Positions 63,462-64,000 of a DNA stretch of 64,000 bases are shown one piece after another; positions within the stretch are counted from its first letter, which is position 1, and the number at the start of each line of letters is the position of its first letter. This stretch comes from Arsenicicoccus dermatophilus (GTDB lineage: Bacteria > Actinomycetota > Actinomycetes > Actinomycetales > Dermatophilaceae). The position numbers and the translations under genes were made by a program. The stretch covers positions 620,001 through 684,000 of the forward strand of contig NZ_JAKZHU010000001.1 in the NCBI RefSeq assembly GCF_022568795.1, written 5' to 3'. The notes beneath the pieces were generated by a model, which saw nothing but the letters and a program-made list of their open reading frames with translations, was not told the DNA's origin and did not search any database.

Positions 63462-64000
63462 GTGACTGCCACCCCACCCGCCCCCGCGCCCCCGCCGGAC
63501 GAGCTCGATCCGGCTCTGGCAGCGGTCCGCCGGTGGCGACGTGAGCTGGTGGAGATCGGTGGTCCCAACACCCTGCTGTGGCGGACCGAGGACGTCGTCC
63601 GGCTGGACTTCGCGCGGGCCCACCCGGCCGGGCTCGCGATCTTCCTGTCCGGGCGAGACACCCGGCTGTCCGATCTGATTCGCGAGCCGGCGGCGTTGTC
63701 CGACGCCTGCGTCAAGGCCCGCGCGCTGCGCCGCACCGAGCGGCGGCTGTGGCAGGAGCACGGGCTGGCGTCCTGCTTCGCCACGGCCGGTATGGCGGCC
63801 TGGCGGATGGCCGGCTCGCGGATCCCCGCGGCCCCGGTCTTCCTGCGGGCCTGCGAGCTAGTGCCGCGCGACCTGGCGCAGGACGACTTCGACGTCGTGG
63901 TCGGCCCCGGCGTCGAGCTGAACCCCGCCCTCGTCGAGCTGCTGCGCACGGAGGCGGGGGTGGAGCTCGACGTGCCTCGCCTGGTCGAGATGACCTGGGG
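63462..64000 (+). CDS. N-terminal part of a large protein, probably DUF4011/AAA helicase-type (runs off the edge)
   Basis: 179 residues visible with no stop before the window end. Segments such as ALAAVRRWRRELVEIGGPNT, LLWRTEDVVRLDFARAHPAG, RDTRLSDLIREPAALSDACV and VFLRACELVPRDLAQDDFDV resemble the N-terminus of DUF4011-containing proteins that continue into an AAA/UvrD-like helicase and a nuclease-like end. GTG 63462 lies six bases after TATCCT (leaderless-type). The assignment depends on memory of the family and needs the missing part. Confidence 0.6.
   Translation, partial: MTATPPAPAPPPDELDPALAAVRRWRRELVEIGGPNTLLWRTEDVVRLDFARAHPAGLAIFLSGRDTRLSDLIREPAALSDACVKARALRRTERRLWQEHGLASCFATAGMAAWRMAGSRIPAAPVFLRACELVPRDLAQDDFDVVVGPGVELNPALVELLRTEAGVELDVPRLVEMTW

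Overview
The window is chromosomal DNA of a high-GC Gram-positive actinobacterium. Very GC-rich coding sequence, frequent GTG starts, TANNNT-type leaderless promoters, DUF3263/DUF2530/DUF3027 proteins, an IdeR/DtxR iron regulator, CIRCE-controlled groEL without groES, and an XPB helicase with its helicase-associated partner all point that way. The gene content looks like a Micrococcales lineage (Intrasporangiaceae/Dermatophilaceae type), but the genus cannot be fixed by eye.

Left part (1-16 kb). A tightly overlapping minus-strand thiazole operon (thiO-thiS-thiG-thiE/tenI) sits behind a TPP riboswitch. Upstream lie an acetyl-CoA hydrolase/CoA-transferase gene, two tandem secreted trypsin-like proteases that share about 300 identical bases, and a secreted protein of unknown function. 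A lipid/CoA block follows (short-chain dehydrogenase, acyl-CoA dehydrogenase, LLM-class oxidoreductase), then a two-gene GTPase plus roadblock module, an SGNH hydrolase and a frameshifted uracil-DNA glycosylase gene.

Middle (16-41 kb). This part holds a MacB-like ABC transporter, a DUF3263 protein, a P1 peptidase, a membrane-bound GGDEF-EAL protein whose last codons lie inside the first of two CIRCE operators of groEL, an EamA transporter, an orphan WXG100 protein, a lipoprotein hydrolase, an HD protein, a GlgC-like nucleotidyltransferase and a HelD-like helicase. A response regulator-histidine kinase-HtrA protease set follows in the order of mycobacterial MprA-MprB-PepD. XPB helicase and HMG-CoA lyase come next.

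Right-centre (41-58 kb). Gene order resembles the M. tuberculosis Rv0861c-Rv0889c neighbourhood as I remember it: helicase-associated protein, long-form cold-shock protein, DUF3027, DUF2530, purine permease, deoC, MarR-MFS, serC and citrate synthase. Then come pdxH, ideR and an NlpC/P60 cell-wall hydrolase under a c-di-AMP (ydaO) riboswitch.

Right end (59-64 kb). This is a degenerate accessory zone: short direct repeats, a frameshifted YciI-family gene, two very small membrane proteins with leaderless starts, an IS256-family element without target duplication that abuts a decapitated excisionase gene, a tyrosine integrase and a tRNA-Arg(CCU). It reads as the remnant of a tRNA-integrated element. 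A large gene, probably a DUF4011/helicase-type protein, runs off the right edge.

Window-wide patterns: about sixteen genes begin 6-7 bases after a TANNNT-like box (leaderless starts); the heptamer GTATGCC occurs roughly five times more often than base composition predicts; most convergent gene pairs are separated by one strong GC hairpin or overlap directly.
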